Source: Bordetella genomosp. 9 (GTDB taxonomy: Bacteria > Pseudomonadota > Gammaproteobacteria > Burkholderiales > Burkholderiaceae_B). Taken from it: DNA of 64,000 bases. The stretch lies in assembly GCF_002261425.1 (NCBI RefSeq), contig NZ_NEVJ01000003.1, positions 3,100,001 through 3,164,000 of the forward strand. Direction: 5' to 3'. Shown here piece after piece: positions 8,465-17,896 of this stretch (its first letter is position 1; the number at the start of each line of letters is the position of its first letter). Position numbers and translations under genes: made by a program. The notes below the pieces were generated by a model. That model saw nothing but the letters and a program-made list of their open reading frames with translations. It was not told where the DNA came from and made no database searches.

Positions 8465-9472
8465 ATGTTCCTGTTCAATCCCGGCCCCCATGGCGCACGC
8501 CTGCCACGGCTGTGGCTGGCCCTGGCCAGTATCGCCACGGCGCTGACGCTGGGCGCGCCCGCGCATGCGGAATGGCCGGAGCGCCCCATCGACATGATCG
8601 TCCCCTTCCCCGCGGGGTCGTCTCCGGACCTGCTGGCGCGCATCGTGTCCGAACCGCTTTCGCAGGCCCTGGGCAAGCCCATCATCGTGCAGAACAAGCC
8701 GGGCGCCGGCGGCAACATCGGCACCCGCCTGGCCGCCGAGGCCAAGCCCGATGGCTACACGATGCTGTTCACCATCAACGGCCCGTTGACGACGGCGCCG
8801 ACGCTGTATCGCAAGACGCTGGGCTACGATCCCTTCACCGATCTGGCGCCGGTCACGCTGGTGGCGACCAGCCCGAACGTACTGGTGGTGCCCAGCAGCC
8901 TGGGCATCAAGACCGTGGAACAGTTCGTCAAGCTGGCCAAGGAAAGGCCGGGCGCCCTGAATTACGGCTCGGTCGGCCCCGGCAGCGCGTCCCAACTGGC
9001 CATGGAAATGTTCAAGGGCCAGGCCGGCCTGGATATCGCCCACATTCCCTATCCCGGCTTTCCGCAGGTGATCAGCGCGATCATCGCGGGCGACATCCAG
9101 TCGTCCTTCATGGTGCCGGCCATCGCGATGCCGCAAGCCCGCAACGGCAAGGCGACGGTGCTGGCCGTCACCAGCCTGGAACGCACCGAGACGCTGCCGG
9201 ACGTGCCCACCATGGCCGAGCAGGGCTATCCAGGCTTCGAGGCGATCTCGTGGGATGCGATCCTGGTGCCGGCCGGCACGCCCAGCGGCGTGGTGGAAAG
9301 GCTCAACAGCGAGCTGGCGCGCATCATCAGCAGCGACAAGGTGCGCGAGCAGATGGCGGTGCAGTACTTCACGCCCGCGCCTTCGTCGCCCGAGCAATTG
9401 TCCACCCGCATGCGGGACGAGAAGGCGCGCTGGGATGCCGTGATCGAGAAGCTGAACCTGTCGCTGGATTGA
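8465..9472 (+). CDS. Bug-family tripartite tricarboxylate transporter receptor
   Basis: This 335-residue periplasmic solute-binding protein has an N-terminal signal peptide ending in APAHAEWP (about residue 35). The Bug signatures are RPIDMIVPFPAGSSPDLLAR, VQNKPGAGGNIG and LPDVPTMAEQGYPGFEA. Such receptors bind carboxylates such as citrate, glutamate or nicotinate; the ligand here cannot be predicted. No TctA/TctB membrane genes are adjacent, as is usual for the expanded Bug families of Bordetella. An upstream AAGGAG sequence supports the ATG start. The stop codon begins a 14-bp tandem repeat. Confidence 0.92.
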   Translation: MFLFNPGPHGARLPRLWLALASIATALTLGAPAHAEWPERPIDMIVPFPAGSSPDLLARIVSEPLSQALGKPIIVQNKPGAGGNIGTRLAAEAKPDGYTMLFTINGPLTTAPTLYRKTLGYDPFTDLAPVTLVATSPNVLVVPSSLGIKTVEQFVKLAKERPGALNYGSVGPGSASQLAMEMFKGQAGLDIAHIPYPGFPQVISAIIAGDIQSSFMVPAIAMPQARNGKATVLAVTSLERTETLPDVPTMAEQGYPGFEAISWDAILVPAGTPSGVVERLNSELARIISSDKVREQMAVQYFTPAPSSPEQLSTRMRDEKARWDAVIEKLNLSLD

Positions 9473-9496
9473 TCGCGCCGGGTTGATCGCGGCGGG
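9469..9496 (+). repeat. Two 14-bp units over the Bug stop codon
   Basis: TTGATCGCGCCGGG (9469-9482) is followed by TTGATCGCGGCGGG (9483-9496), with one mismatch. The first copy carries the TGA stop codon. Confidence 0.85.
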
Positions 9497-9506
9497 TCCG
9501 CGATCA
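9484..9506. terminator. Hairpin between convergent genes
   Basis: TGATCGCG (9484-9491) pairs with CGCGATCA (9499-9506) across a 7-base loop. It lies between the Bug gene and the convergent large orphan and ends over the latter's stop codon. There is no U-run. Confidence 0.45.
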
Positions 9507-12263
9507 GGCGGCCGCGGGCGCCGGCGGCACGGCGGGCGCCGCCGGAGACACCGAAGCCGGAGCCGACGCCGGGTCCGCCTGGGTGTCCGGCACGGCTTCC
9601 ACCGGCGACGAACGTTCCGCATAGCGATTCATCGGATTGTTCGCGTCGAACGACCTGCCGGAATTCAACAGGGCCTGCTGGTAGTACCGGTAGATAAAGC
9701 GGTTTTCCTCGCCGATCGTGCTGGTGACGGCGTCGGTCTTGAGGAAGTCGTCCATGTGGCCTTCGTACCGGCCCAGCCGGGCCAGCATCTTGTGCATGTG
9801 CGTCTGGTTCAGGCGCGCCCACGCGGCGTCGTAAGTGGTGAAGTCGCCGGTATCCGGGCCGGACCACATGCCCCCGTCTCTTTTGATCAGGCTGTCCAGG
9901 GACTGCTTGATGCCTTCATAGTCCTTCTTGGAATCACGGTCGAACTTGTCCGACAGACGCACGAGCAGATAGGCGTGGCTGCGCGCTTCCGGCTCCTGCT
10001 CAACCGCCTCGCGCAGCGCCGCCCAGCCACGATAGGCCGTCTGTTGCCATTCCATGGAAGCGCGCGGCATCTGGCGCCCGATGTCGACGAATTTGTTGCG
10101 CCACCAGTCCTGCACGGTGGTGACCCAGGCGAAGCGCGGCGCCTTGAACCGCATATCCGGGCAAGGCTCCTGCAGATTCCGGTACAGGTTCTTGAGCGCA
10201 TCCGGCCCCAGCGTCGCCACCGCACGGGAGAATTCCATGCGCAGGTAGCGGTCGCAGGCTTTGGCGGGAAACTGGCTGGCCGCGAAGTGGGCGCGCAGGT
10301 CGTCCGCCGCGATCAGCATATCGCGGAACGTGCGCCGCACTTCCTGCGCATCGGCGGGATAGCGCTCCAGGGGCTTGAACGCGTCCTGTATGCGCTGGTA
10401 CAGGTGGCCCGTGTGATACGAAAAGCGCGCATGCTCCATCCTGGCGCTGCTGCCGATCACCAGGTAGCCGGCCCAGAACGAGACCTTGTCCCACACCTTC
10501 CGCAACGGACCGCGCTTCTTTACCAATAGCGCGCCTTCCACGGCGTCGAAGTCCGTCAGGTCGCGCCAGCGCGTCCTGCTGCCTTCGCTGGGGGGCAGCG
10601 CGTCGCCTTTCAGGATCACATGCATTTCCTGCAACAGGCGGCGATACTGCGGCACCATCAGGTCGCCGTTCGCGGTGATGCGGCCGATGCCCGCCATCAA
10701 CGCGTCCAATACGGCGTCCTTTCGCCAGGTCGTCGTTTCCAGCAGTGTGGCGCGCACGTCCGCCGGGGCGCGCTCCATGATCAGGCGCGACAGATAGGCG
10801 GTGCGCTGGTCGTCGCCGCGCATGGACAGGCACATGCCGCGCAACAGGGCATGCACGGCATTCTTGCCTTGCAGGTACAGATCCAGCTGATCGGGCAGGG
10901 GCACTTCGTCATCGGCGCAGCCGCGATCGCTCATGCCCTGGATCGCATTCGATTCGATGCGCCGGGCCAGCGCGGCCAGTTCGCGCAGCGGCTCGATTTC
11001 ATAGCGGCGCATGCGTTCGTCGTTGACGGCCTCGCGCCAGGCTTCGAACACGCCCGCGGACTTGATGCGATCGGCCTGGATCAGGATGGCGCCCATGTAC
11101 CCGCCGGGCGACGCGGCGCGGCAGACCTCGTCGAAGGCGTTGTCGGAAAGGCCGCGCAGGGCCCGGCCCACATGGCGCTTGATGAAGTGCTGGGTTTCGG
11201 CGGTCGTGGGCGGCAGCAGGTCCAGGTCGCGCGCCAACTGGCGCATCCAGTCGTCGCGGCCGGGATTGGGCAGGCGCTTGACCCCGTCGATCCGGTCGAG
11301 CATGCCCGCGCAGGGTCGGGCTTTTTCGCTTTGGAAATCCGCCAGGGCCTGGTCCCACTGGCCAAGTTCCGATGGACGCTTCCGGCGCAGGGACTCGCCG
11401 CTTTCGATCAGGGTGCGGCATTGGTCTATGGTGCTTTCCAGGGACTCGCTGGTGGGGACCTTGCCGCGCAGCCTGGCCAGTTCGTGCGCGAGGCGGTCGG
11501 CGTTGGCTTCTTCCTGGCCATGCGTCCACAGGCGATCGATGAGCTGCGCGGCTTCTTCCAGGGTCGGCCTGGAGGACAGCCCGGTGACTTCCCTGCCCTT
11601 CTGCAGCAGGCTTTCGAGCAGGCCCGGCCCGTGGCCGCTATCCACACGCGCCTGCGCCACGGAAAGCGTCGGCAGGCCGCCGCACAGGTGGGTGCTGTCC
11701 TTTTCAAGCTGGCGGCGTACGTCCTTGCGGCATTTGATGACGGCGGCTTCGATGCGGCCGAGCTTCTTGAGCGTGGCCTTGACGGTGGGCCGCGCTTTCT
11801 TGAACGCCTTTTTGTGCGTGCGCAGGTCCGCGATATCGCCGTCGAGCTGGCGCCGCGCCAGTTCCTGCGCGGGATCCATCGCCGCCTTGATCGCGAGCCG
11901 GCGCATGGCGCCGGTGCTACCGGGCGCCAGCTTTTTCAGGACGCGCATGCCGGCGTGGATGCATGCGTGCTCCACCTTGGCAACCGCCTTGCCGATATGT
12001 TTTTGCAGCCGGCTTTCGGCCGTTTTCACGGCGACCACGCAGCTGTTCACCGCCGGCGTGCCGGCGTGGCCGACGCGCCCGTCGTGCCCGTCGTGCCCGT
12101 CGTGACGAGGCCTGCGCTTGGCGGACCTGGCCACGAATTGCCTGCCGTCCTCCGGTGCCGTGCCGGCAAGCGACGAGGCGGAGTTCAGGCGGCCGCGTGC
12201 GTGGGATTGGGTGCGGTCGTCCTGGACGAGCGAGCCAGCGCCGGAAGTGGGATAGACGGGCAT
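9504..12263 (-). CDS. Large orphan protein of unknown function (919 aa)
   Basis: I do not recognise a family. The start at 12263 is preceded by AGAAGGA at good spacing; a 67-codon upstream extension in frame looks like non-coding sequence. Residues 1-60 are polar, Ser/Gly/Arg-rich and probably disordered, including a HDGHDGHDG run encoded by three 9-bp repeats (12080-12106). Residues about 75-170 are Lys/Ala-rich and helical. The middle is predicted largely helical with scattered Trp-rich patches (VTTVQDWWRNKF). The last 30 residues are a Pro/Ala/Ser tail. No signal peptide or clear membrane span is visible. It lies between gpsA/Bug and trmL, genes that are near neighbours in many proteobacteria, suggesting insertion. 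The N terminus would fit a type III secretion signal, but that is inference only. Confidence 0.7.
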   Translation of the reverse strand: MPVYPTSGAGSLVQDDRTQSHARGRLNSASSLAGTAPEDGRQFVARSAKRRPRHDGHDGHDGRVGHAGTPAVNSCVVAVKTAESRLQKHIGKAVAKVEHACIHAGMRVLKKLAPGSTGAMRRLAIKAAMDPAQELARRQLDGDIADLRTHKKAFKKARPTVKATLKKLGRIEAAVIKCRKDVRRQLEKDSTHLCGGLPTLSVAQARVDSGHGPGLLESLLQKGREVTGLSSRPTLEEAAQLIDRLWTHGQEEANADRLAHELARLRGKVPTSESLESTIDQCRTLIESGESLRRKRPSELGQWDQALADFQSEKARPCAGMLDRIDGVKRLPNPGRDDWMRQLARDLDLLPPTTAETQHFIKRHVGRALRGLSDNAFDEVCRAASPGGYMGAILIQADRIKSAGVFEAWREAVNDERMRRYEIEPLRELAALARRIESNAIQGMSDRGCADDEVPLPDQLDLYLQGKNAVHALLRGMCLSMRGDDQRTAYLSRLIMERAPADVRATLLETTTWRKDAVLDALMAGIGRITANGDLMVPQYRRLLQEMHVILKGDALPPSEGSRTRWRDLTDFDAVEGALLVKKRGPLRKVWDKVSFWAGYLVIGSSARMEHARFSYHTGHLYQRIQDAFKPLERYPADAQEVRRTFRDMLIAADDLRAHFAASQFPAKACDRYLRMEFSRAVATLGPDALKNLYRNLQEPCPDMRFKAPRFAWVTTVQDWWRNKFVDIGRQMPRASMEWQQTAYRGWAALREAVEQEPEARSHAYLLVRLSDKFDRDSKKDYEGIKQSLDSLIKRDGGMWSGPDTGDFTTYDAAWARLNQTHMHKMLARLGRYEGHMDDFLKTDAVTSTIGEENRFIYRYYQQALLNSGRSFDANNPMNRYAERSSPVEAVPDTQADPASAPASVSPAAPAVPPAPAAA
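12080..12106 (-). repeat. Three in-frame 9-bp units encoding GHD
   Basis: CGTCGTGCC is repeated at 12080-12088 and 12089-12097, with a third copy CGTCGTGAC at 12098-12106. On the minus strand the array reads as an HDGHDGHDG stretch in the large orphan protein. Confidence 0.85.
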
Positions 12264-12510
12264 GATGCGATCCTTCTGCTGCGGTTGGACACGACGCGGC
12301 CGCCGACGGCACTTTCCGATCTGTTCCGGTCGTTGCCGCGGCCATCTGTATCGCGATGGTCGTGTGATGGGTACACACCGCATATGCACGGTTCCGCGGA
12401 ACAGCGCGCGCGCGTTCGACGCACCGGCGGAATGCGATGCGGATCGTCGCGATATTCCACGCAAGCGTTGAAGTTTTATTTACCGCCGGCGTGTTGCCGG
12501 TCGCGGCGCG

Positions 12511-12981
12511 CTAGATGCCGCCGGTATAGCCGGCCTGCCGCCAGGCTTCGAACACGACCACCGCCACCGCGTTGGACAGGTTCAGGCTGCGCTGGCCCGG
12601 ACGCATCGGCAGGCGCAGGCGCTGGGCGGGCCCAAACAGGGCCAGTTGCGCCTCCGACAGGCCCGCGGTTTCGCGTCCGAAGACGAACACGTCGCCCGGC
12701 TGGAAGGCGGCGCCGGCGAAGGAATGCTCGGTACGCGTGGTGAAGGCGAACACGCGATCCGGCGCAGCGCCGGTCGCGGCGATGGCGGCGGGCAGCGATG
12801 CATGCAGGCGCACCGGCCGCCACTCGTGATAGTCGAGGCCGGCACGGCGCAGGCGCGCATCATCCAGTTCGAATCCCAGCGGCTGCACGAGATGCAGCTG
12901 GGCGCCCGTATTGGCGCACAGGCGGATCGCGTTGCCGGTATTGGGCGGGATTTCGGGTTCGACAAGGATGACGTGATACAT
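12511..12981 (-). CDS. trmL: tRNA (cytidine(34)-2'-O)-methyltransferase
   Basis: This 156-residue SPOUT (trefoil-knot) methyltransferase modifies the wobble base of tRNA-Leu isoacceptors. The protein starts MYHVILVEPEIPPNTGN, the standard TrmL N terminus. The AdoMet-binding knot shows VFVFGRETAGLSEA and LRLPMRPGQRSLNLSNAVAV. The start at 12981 gives the usual length; an ATG 12 bp upstream would add four residues. The next genes, comF and bioC, follow as commonly seen in this family of bacteria. Confidence 0.94.
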   Translation of the reverse strand: MYHVILVEPEIPPNTGNAIRLCANTGAQLHLVQPLGFELDDARLRRAGLDYHEWRPVRLHASLPAAIAATGAAPDRVFAFTTRTEHSFAGAAFQPGDVFVFGRETAGLSEAQLALFGPAQRLRLPMRPGQRSLNLSNAVAVVVFEAWRQAGYTGGI

Positions 12982-13015
12982 GACTGGGGACATGCCGCGC
13001 CGGGCGCGGCGGAGC

Positions 13016-13804
13016 CTAGGGCAGGTGATATTGTGCCAGTACACCGCCCGCATCCGCGGGCGCCCGCGCGGCGACCAGCCCGATGACACTGGCGGCGCCG
13101 GCCGCGCGCAGCGCCAGCGCGGCGGCGTGCAGGGTGCTGCCGGTGGTCATCACGTCGTCCACCACCGCGACGGTGCAGGGCGGAACGGCCGTCGGGCAGA
13201 CGTAGGCATCGCGCGCGACGTGCGAACGGGCCTCGCGCGACAGCGTGCTCTGCTTGGGGCCGTCGCGCCCGCGCGCCAGCCAATGCGGGCGCAGCGGCAG
13301 GCCCGTCCGTCGTGCCAGCGCGCGCGCAAGTTCGGCGGCCGGGTTGAATCCCCGGCGCCGGAGCGAGGTCCGCGACGAAGGAATGGGAACGAGGACCGTG
13401 CCCGGCGCCAGCGCGGCCGGTGCGCTGGAGAAGTTGCGCAGGATCAGGTCGGCCAGCGGTTCGGCCAGGGCGTAGCGCAATTCGATCTTGTAGCGGGTGA
13501 TCAGCATGTCCCCCGGCGATTCGTAGTCGAATCCGGCGTACACGGCCGCCAGCGGCGACGGCCGCCGGGCGCAATCCGGGCAAGACGTCCGCCCCGGCCG
13601 CAGGCGCAGGGCGCATCGCCGGCAGCGCGGCTGGCCGTCGCGCATGGTGGCGATGACGTCGCCCACGCAAGGCGGACACGGCCGTCCGGCCGCCGCCGGC
13701 CCGCCGCACATGGGGCAGTCCGTGGCGATGCGCGAGACCATGCGGTCCCGGGCGGCGCGCCACCCGCGAACCAGCCTGGACGCGCCGGCCGCGAACCCAT
13801 CCAT
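13016..13804 (-). CDS. comF: ComF family phosphoribosyltransferase-like protein
   Basis: This protein of about 262 residues combines N-terminal zinc-ribbon cysteines (CPMC, CPPC, CRRC, CPDC between residues about 30 and 85) with a C-terminal phosphoribosyltransferase fold. The PRPP-binding loop is VAVVDDVMTTGSTLHAAA. ComF proteins act in DNA uptake during transformation, and dprA is also present in this window. The start at 13804 was chosen over an ATG 36 bp upstream because the extra residues are not family-like. It diverges from the bioC-like gene. Confidence 0.9.
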   Translation of the reverse strand: MDGFAAGASRLVRGWRAARDRMVSRIATDCPMCGGPAAAGRPCPPCVGDVIATMRDGQPRCRRCALRLRPGRTSCPDCARRPSPLAAVYAGFDYESPGDMLITRYKIELRYALAEPLADLILRNFSSAPAALAPGTVLVPIPSSRTSLRRRGFNPAAELARALARRTGLPLRPHWLARGRDGPKQSTLSREARSHVARDAYVCPTAVPPCTVAVVDDVMTTGSTLHAAALALRAAGAASVIGLVAARAPADAGGVLAQYHLP

Positions 13805-13932
13805 GTCGATCCCCCACGGACAATTCCCGCGACGCCGCATGGCCCTTGGCGGGCGCGGGCGCGGCGGTGCGCAATAATGAGGGGCTTATCTCATCACATC
13901 CGCGCGGGGCCCCGGGCTCCGACGCGACCGAA

Positions 13933-14868
13933 ATGTCCCAGACCCCGCCCGATCTCCCCATCGTCAGCGCCCACGTGGCGCGCCAGTTTGCCCGCCGCGG
14001 GGATCTGGAAAATGCCCAGTTCCTGTATGGCGAAATCGGCCGGCGCATGCTGGACCGCCTGCGCTACATCCGGGCACAACCCGCCTTGCTGCTGGACGCG
14101 GGCTGCGGCGCCGCCGCCAGCCTGCCACTGCTGCAGGAACGCTATCCGGATGCCGCCTACATCGGGCTGGATAGCTGCGGGCCCTTGCTCGACATCGCGC
14201 GCCAGCGGAACGCGCCCCGCCGCGGCGGGCTGCTCGGCCTGGCCGCCCAATTGGTCGGGCGCGGCGACAAGGCGGCCGCGCCCCGCTTCGTCCAGGCCGA
14301 CCTGTCCGACACCGGCCTGGCGCCGGAATCACTGGACCTGGTCTGGTCCAACCTGGCCCTGCATTGGCATCCGCGTCCCCATGCGGCCCTGGCCGAATGG
14401 CGGCGCGTGCTCAAGGTGAACGGGCTGGCGATGTTTTCCTGCCTGGGCCCCGGCACGCTGCGCGAGCTGCGCCAGGCGGTCGCCGACGCGGGCCTGGCCA
14501 CGGCCACGCCGTCTTTCGTGGACATGCACGATTTCGGCGACTTGCTGGTGGAAAACGGTTTTGCCGATCCCGTCATGGACCAGGAAACCCTGACGCTCAC
14601 CTATCGGACGACGGACAGGCTGCTGGAAGACGTGCGCGCGCTGGGCGGCAATCCGATCGCGGGACGCAAGGCGTCGCTGGCCACCCGGGCCTGGCGCGAC
14701 CGGCTATGCAAGGCGCTGGAAGCCCAGCGCCGCGCGGACGGCACGATCGCGTTGACGATAGAAGTCGCCTACGGCCACGCCTGGCGAGCGGCGGCGCGGC
14801 AGGCCGCGCCGGGAGAAACCCGCTTGTCCGTCAGCGCGATCGGGGGCCGGCGGCAGCCTGGCCCCTGA
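13933..14868 (+). CDS. bioC: BioC-like SAM-dependent methyltransferase
   Basis: This is a 311-residue class I methyltransferase. Motif I is LLDAGCGAAASLPLL near residue 56. The LVWSNLALHWHPRPHAALAE stretch resembles the SNLALQW motif of malonyl-ACP O-methyltransferase BioC, which starts pimelate synthesis for biotin. An N-terminal segment (RGDLENAQFLYGEIGRRML) also fits. No other biotin gene is adjacent, so the role stays provisional. The ATG at 13933 is preferred; the longer frame runs through the divergent promoter region. The stop lies in a short 9-bp duplication (CTGACAT..). Confidence 0.72.
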   Translation: MSQTPPDLPIVSAHVARQFARRGDLENAQFLYGEIGRRMLDRLRYIRAQPALLLDAGCGAAASLPLLQERYPDAAYIGLDSCGPLLDIARQRNAPRRGGLLGLAAQLVGRGDKAAAPRFVQADLSDTGLAPESLDLVWSNLALHWHPRPHAALAEWRRVLKVNGLAMFSCLGPGTLRELRQAVADAGLATATPSFVDMHDFGDLLVENGFADPVMDQETLTLTYRTTDRLLEDVRALGGNPIAGRKASLATRAWRDRLCKALEAQRRADGTIALTIEVAYGHAWRAAARQAAPGETRLSVSAIGGRRQPGP

Positions 14869-14894
14869 CATACCTGACATCGGCCTGGGGGGGC

Positions 14895-16142
14895 TCAGTG
14901 CAGGCGCCGCGGCACCACCCCGGGCTCGGCAAGCGTCTGCACGCCCACCCCGCCCAGCGGTTCTGAATTGGCGCGGACGCGCCGGCGCAGCACCGACGTC
15001 GGATCGGTGCCGGCCATGCCGACCAGGCCGCTGTCGCCACGGAAGGCGCCCGTCATGGATTCGACCACCGACGGCAGGTCGCGCAGTCGGTGGAACTGGG
15101 CGCGCAGCCATCGCGCGTCGTTGCCGGCACGCAGCGCGTCGTCGCGCAGCGACGTCAGCATATCGGCGGTGCCGAGCTCGTCGGCCACCGGCATCAGGCG
15201 GCCGAACAGCCCGCGCAGATGGTCGATCAGCCGCAGGCGCTGGCCTTCGCCCGTGACGTAGCTGCCCTGCAAACCGAAGCGGCAGGCCTGGAAATGATTG
15301 CTGCGATAGGCCAGCCACAAGCCGCCTTCCGGCGCGGGGTCGCGCTGCAGCAGCACCGCCAGCGCCTGGGCGAACGCCGCCAGCTGGCAGGCGCGCTCGA
15401 CGGTCAGCGGCGTGTCGCACACGCGGATTTCCACGGTGCCGAAATCCGGCTTGGGACGGATGTCCCAGTACAGGTCCTTGATGCTTTCCGCCAGCCCCAG
15501 GTTGCGCAACTGCGCCAGATGGGCCTCGAACTGGTACCAGTCCGTGACCTCGGGCGGCATATGGCCCGCCAGGGGAAAACTGTTGACCGCGTTCAGGCGG
15601 CAGCACGAGAACAGCGTATCCACGCCTTCGTAATAGGGCGAGGAAGCCGACAAGGCGATGAAGTGCGGCACGTAGGCCGACAATTGCCGCGTCAGCTTGA
15701 TGGCCTGGTCGCCGCTTTTGACGCCCAGGTGGATATGCTGGCCGAAGACGGTGAACTGCCGCGCCAGGTAGCCGTACATCTCGGCCAGGTACTGGAATCG
15801 CGGCGTATCGGAAATCGAGCGCTCCTGCCACCGCATGAAGGGGTGGGCGCCGCCACCGGCGACGGAAACGCCCACGGCGTCCGCCGCTTCGCACAGCGCG
15901 GCGCGCATTTCGCGCATTTCGGCCAACAGGCCCACGGGATGTTCGTGCACCGAGGAATTCAGTTCGATCATGGACCGGGTGATCTCCGGCTTGACCCGGT
16001 CGGCGATGGGATGGTCGGCCATCTGGGCCAGCAATTCGTCCGAAGCAGCAGTCAGGTCAAATGTCCGCGGATCGATCAGTTGCAGTTCGAGTTCTATGCC
16101 CAGCGTATTGGGGGCGGAAGGGACGAAGGGGATCTGTTCCAT
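14895..16142 (-). CDS. YbdK-family carboxylate-amine ligase (GCS2)
   Basis: This 415-residue enzyme belongs to the glutamate-cysteine ligase type 2 family. The N terminus [14 protein letters not shown] holds the metal-binding acidic residues, and [13 protein letters not shown] and [12 protein letters not shown] carry further active-site positions. YbdK enzymes show weak gamma-glutamylcysteine ligase activity; whether this one feeds glutathione synthesis is not visible. AGGAG lies 6 bases before the ATG. It converges on the bioC-like gene and has a 249-bp non-coding region upstream in which no clear signal was identified. Confidence 0.88.
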   Translation of the reverse strand: MEQIPFVPSAPNTLGIELELQLIDPRTFDLTAASDELLAQMADHPIADRVKPEITRSMIELNSSVHEHPVGLLAEMREMRAALCEAADAVGVSVAGGGAHPFMRWQERSISDTPRFQYLAEMYGYLARQFTVFGQHIHLGVKSGDQAIKLTRQLSAYVPHFIALSASSPYYEGVDTLFSCCRLNAVNSFPLAGHMPPEVTDWYQFEAHLAQLRNLGLAESIKDLYWDIRPKPDFGTVEIRVCDTPLTVERACQLAAFAQALAVLLQRDPAPEGGLWLAYRSNHFQACRFGLQGSYVTGEGQRLRLIDHLRGLFGRLMPVADELGTADMLTSLRDDALRAGNDARWLRAQFHRLRDLPSVVESMTGAFRGDSGLVGMAGTDPTSVLRRRVRANSEPLGGVGVQTLAEPGVVPRRLH

Positions 16143-16391
16143 TTCCTGCTCCTATGTATCTTATGGTGGGGGACGGCGCCAGGCGCATCCTGGGCCCGGC
16201 CCGGCGGAACCTGAGGTCCGGGGCGGTGCCGAGCGGTGTCTGGTGGGTCACGCGAAGCCGCAGTTTAGCCGCCCGTTGCGGTCATAAACGGTGAAAATCG
16301 TGACATTAATGCGCAACAACGCGTAACCCGATGGCTTCTCCCCCTTATCTCGTAAGCAAGCACTCACAAGCGAGGGTATCTCCGGAGACGG

Positions 16392-17882
16392 TCAGCGGCG
16401 CCAGAAGGCAGGCGTAAAAAGCAGTAGCACCGTGAAAAGCTCCAGCCGGCCTATCAGCATGCCGAAGGTGCAGAGCCAGGTCTGGAAGTCGGTCAGGATG
16501 GCGAAGCTTCCCATGGGGCCTATCGGCCCCAGCCCCGGACCGGTATTGTTGACGCTGGCCACCACCGCGCTGAAGGCGACCACCGGATCCAGGCCGGAGA
16601 TCAGCATCAGTATGGTCAGCACGGCAATGGACATGCCGTAGAACAGCATGAAGGCCAGGACGGAAGTCATCACGCGGTTGTCCACCACCCTGCCCCGCAG
16701 GCGCACCGGGCTGACCGCGTGCGGATGCAGCATGGTCACCAGCTCGGTGCGCGCCTGCTTGGCCAGCAGGATGGCGCGGATCATCTTGATGCCGCCGCCG
16801 GTGGATCCGGCGGAGGTGGCCACGCCCGACAGCAGCAGCATCAGCAGCGGGGCGAACAAGGGCCACTGCGTGTAGTCCACGTTCGCGTACCCGGTCGTGG
16901 TGATGACGGACACCGCGTTGAAGACGCCGTAGCGCAGGGCTTCGCCGGGCGTTCCGTAGACGCCATCGACATACAGGAACACCGAGATCGCCAGCGCGGC
17001 GCCCAGGGTCACGGCCAGGTAAGGGATGGTCTGCGGACAGGTCAGGTAGGGCCGCGCGCTGCGCGCCTGCCACGCGCTGAAGTGGGTGGCGAAGTTCACG
17101 CCGGCGATCAGCATGAAGACGATCGCGACGATTTCCACCGGCACCGAATCGAAATGCGCGAAGCCGTCGTCCCAGGTGGAAAAACCGCCCAGGCCCATGG
17201 TAGTGGCCATGTGGCACCAGGCCTCGAACCAGGGCAGCCCCGCCACGCGGTAGGCCACCAGGCACAGCAGGGACAAGCCGAAGTAGATGGCGTAAAGGGC
17301 CTTGGCCGTGCTGGCGATGCGGGGGGTGAGCTTTTCGTCCTTGATCGGTCCCGGCGTCTCGGCGCGGAACACCTGATGCCCGCCCACCCCCAGCAGCGGC
17401 AGGATGGCCACCGCCAGCACCAGGATGCCCATGCCGCCCAGCCAGACCAGCGTCGCGCGCCACAGGTTGATCGAAGCCGGCAGGCGATCCAGCCCGGTCA
17501 GCGCGGTGGCGCCGGTGGTCGTCAGGCCGGACATCGCCTCGAAATAGGCATCGGTGAACGACAGCGGCGTGCCCGCGCGGTGGAAGTAGATCAACAGCGG
17601 CATGGCGGCCAGCGCCGGCAGCACGGTCCAGACCATGGAGACCAGCACGAAACCGTCGCGGGGACGAAGCTCCGTGCGATGGCGGTGGGTCGCCGCCCAC
17701 AGGAGGCCGCCCGCCGCCATGGAGATCAGGGCGGCGTCGACGAAGGCGGCCAGCGCCGCGTCGCCGGTATAGACCGCCAGGCCCAGCGGCAGGATCATGG
17801 TCAGCGAGAACAGCGCCATGATCAGGCCCAGCAGGTTGAACACGGCCGCCAGGCGGCCATCAAGGATACGAAGGGCTGGCAT
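16392..17882 (-). CDS. trkH: Trk system potassium uptake protein TrkH
   Basis: This 496-residue integral membrane protein is the pore subunit of the Trk K+ uptake system. It has repeated hydrophobic segments starting at LAAVFNLLGLIMALFSLTM, and filter-like loops such as AMSGLTTTGATALTG, TMGLGGFSTWDDGF, SVITTTGYANVD and VASVNNTGPGLG. The four loops match the four pore repeats of the SKT superfamily. The ATG at 17882 gives the family length; the frame upstream overlaps trkA and is not coding. TrkA, its cytosolic regulator, is encoded 14 bp upstream. Confidence 0.95.
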   Translation of the reverse strand: MPALRILDGRLAAVFNLLGLIMALFSLTMILPLGLAVYTGDAALAAFVDAALISMAAGGLLWAATHRHRTELRPRDGFVLVSMVWTVLPALAAMPLLIYFHRAGTPLSFTDAYFEAMSGLTTTGATALTGLDRLPASINLWRATLVWLGGMGILVLAVAILPLLGVGGHQVFRAETPGPIKDEKLTPRIASTAKALYAIYFGLSLLCLVAYRVAGLPWFEAWCHMATTMGLGGFSTWDDGFAHFDSVPVEIVAIVFMLIAGVNFATHFSAWQARSARPYLTCPQTIPYLAVTLGAALAISVFLYVDGVYGTPGEALRYGVFNAVSVITTTGYANVDYTQWPLFAPLLMLLLSGVATSAGSTGGGIKMIRAILLAKQARTELVTMLHPHAVSPVRLRGRVVDNRVMTSVLAFMLFYGMSIAVLTILMLISGLDPVVAFSAVVASVNNTGPGLGPIGPMGSFAILTDFQTWLCTFGMLIGRLELFTVLLLFTPAFWRR

Positions 17883-17896
17883 GGGCGCCGTAGGGT

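Noticed and set aside
10620..12743. 707-codon frame antisense to the 919-residue orphan
   Set aside because: The sense frame has a ribosome-binding site and more protein-like composition, while the antisense product has shadow-like composition and crosses into trmL. Since the sense protein has no known homologue this choice is less secure than elsewhere.
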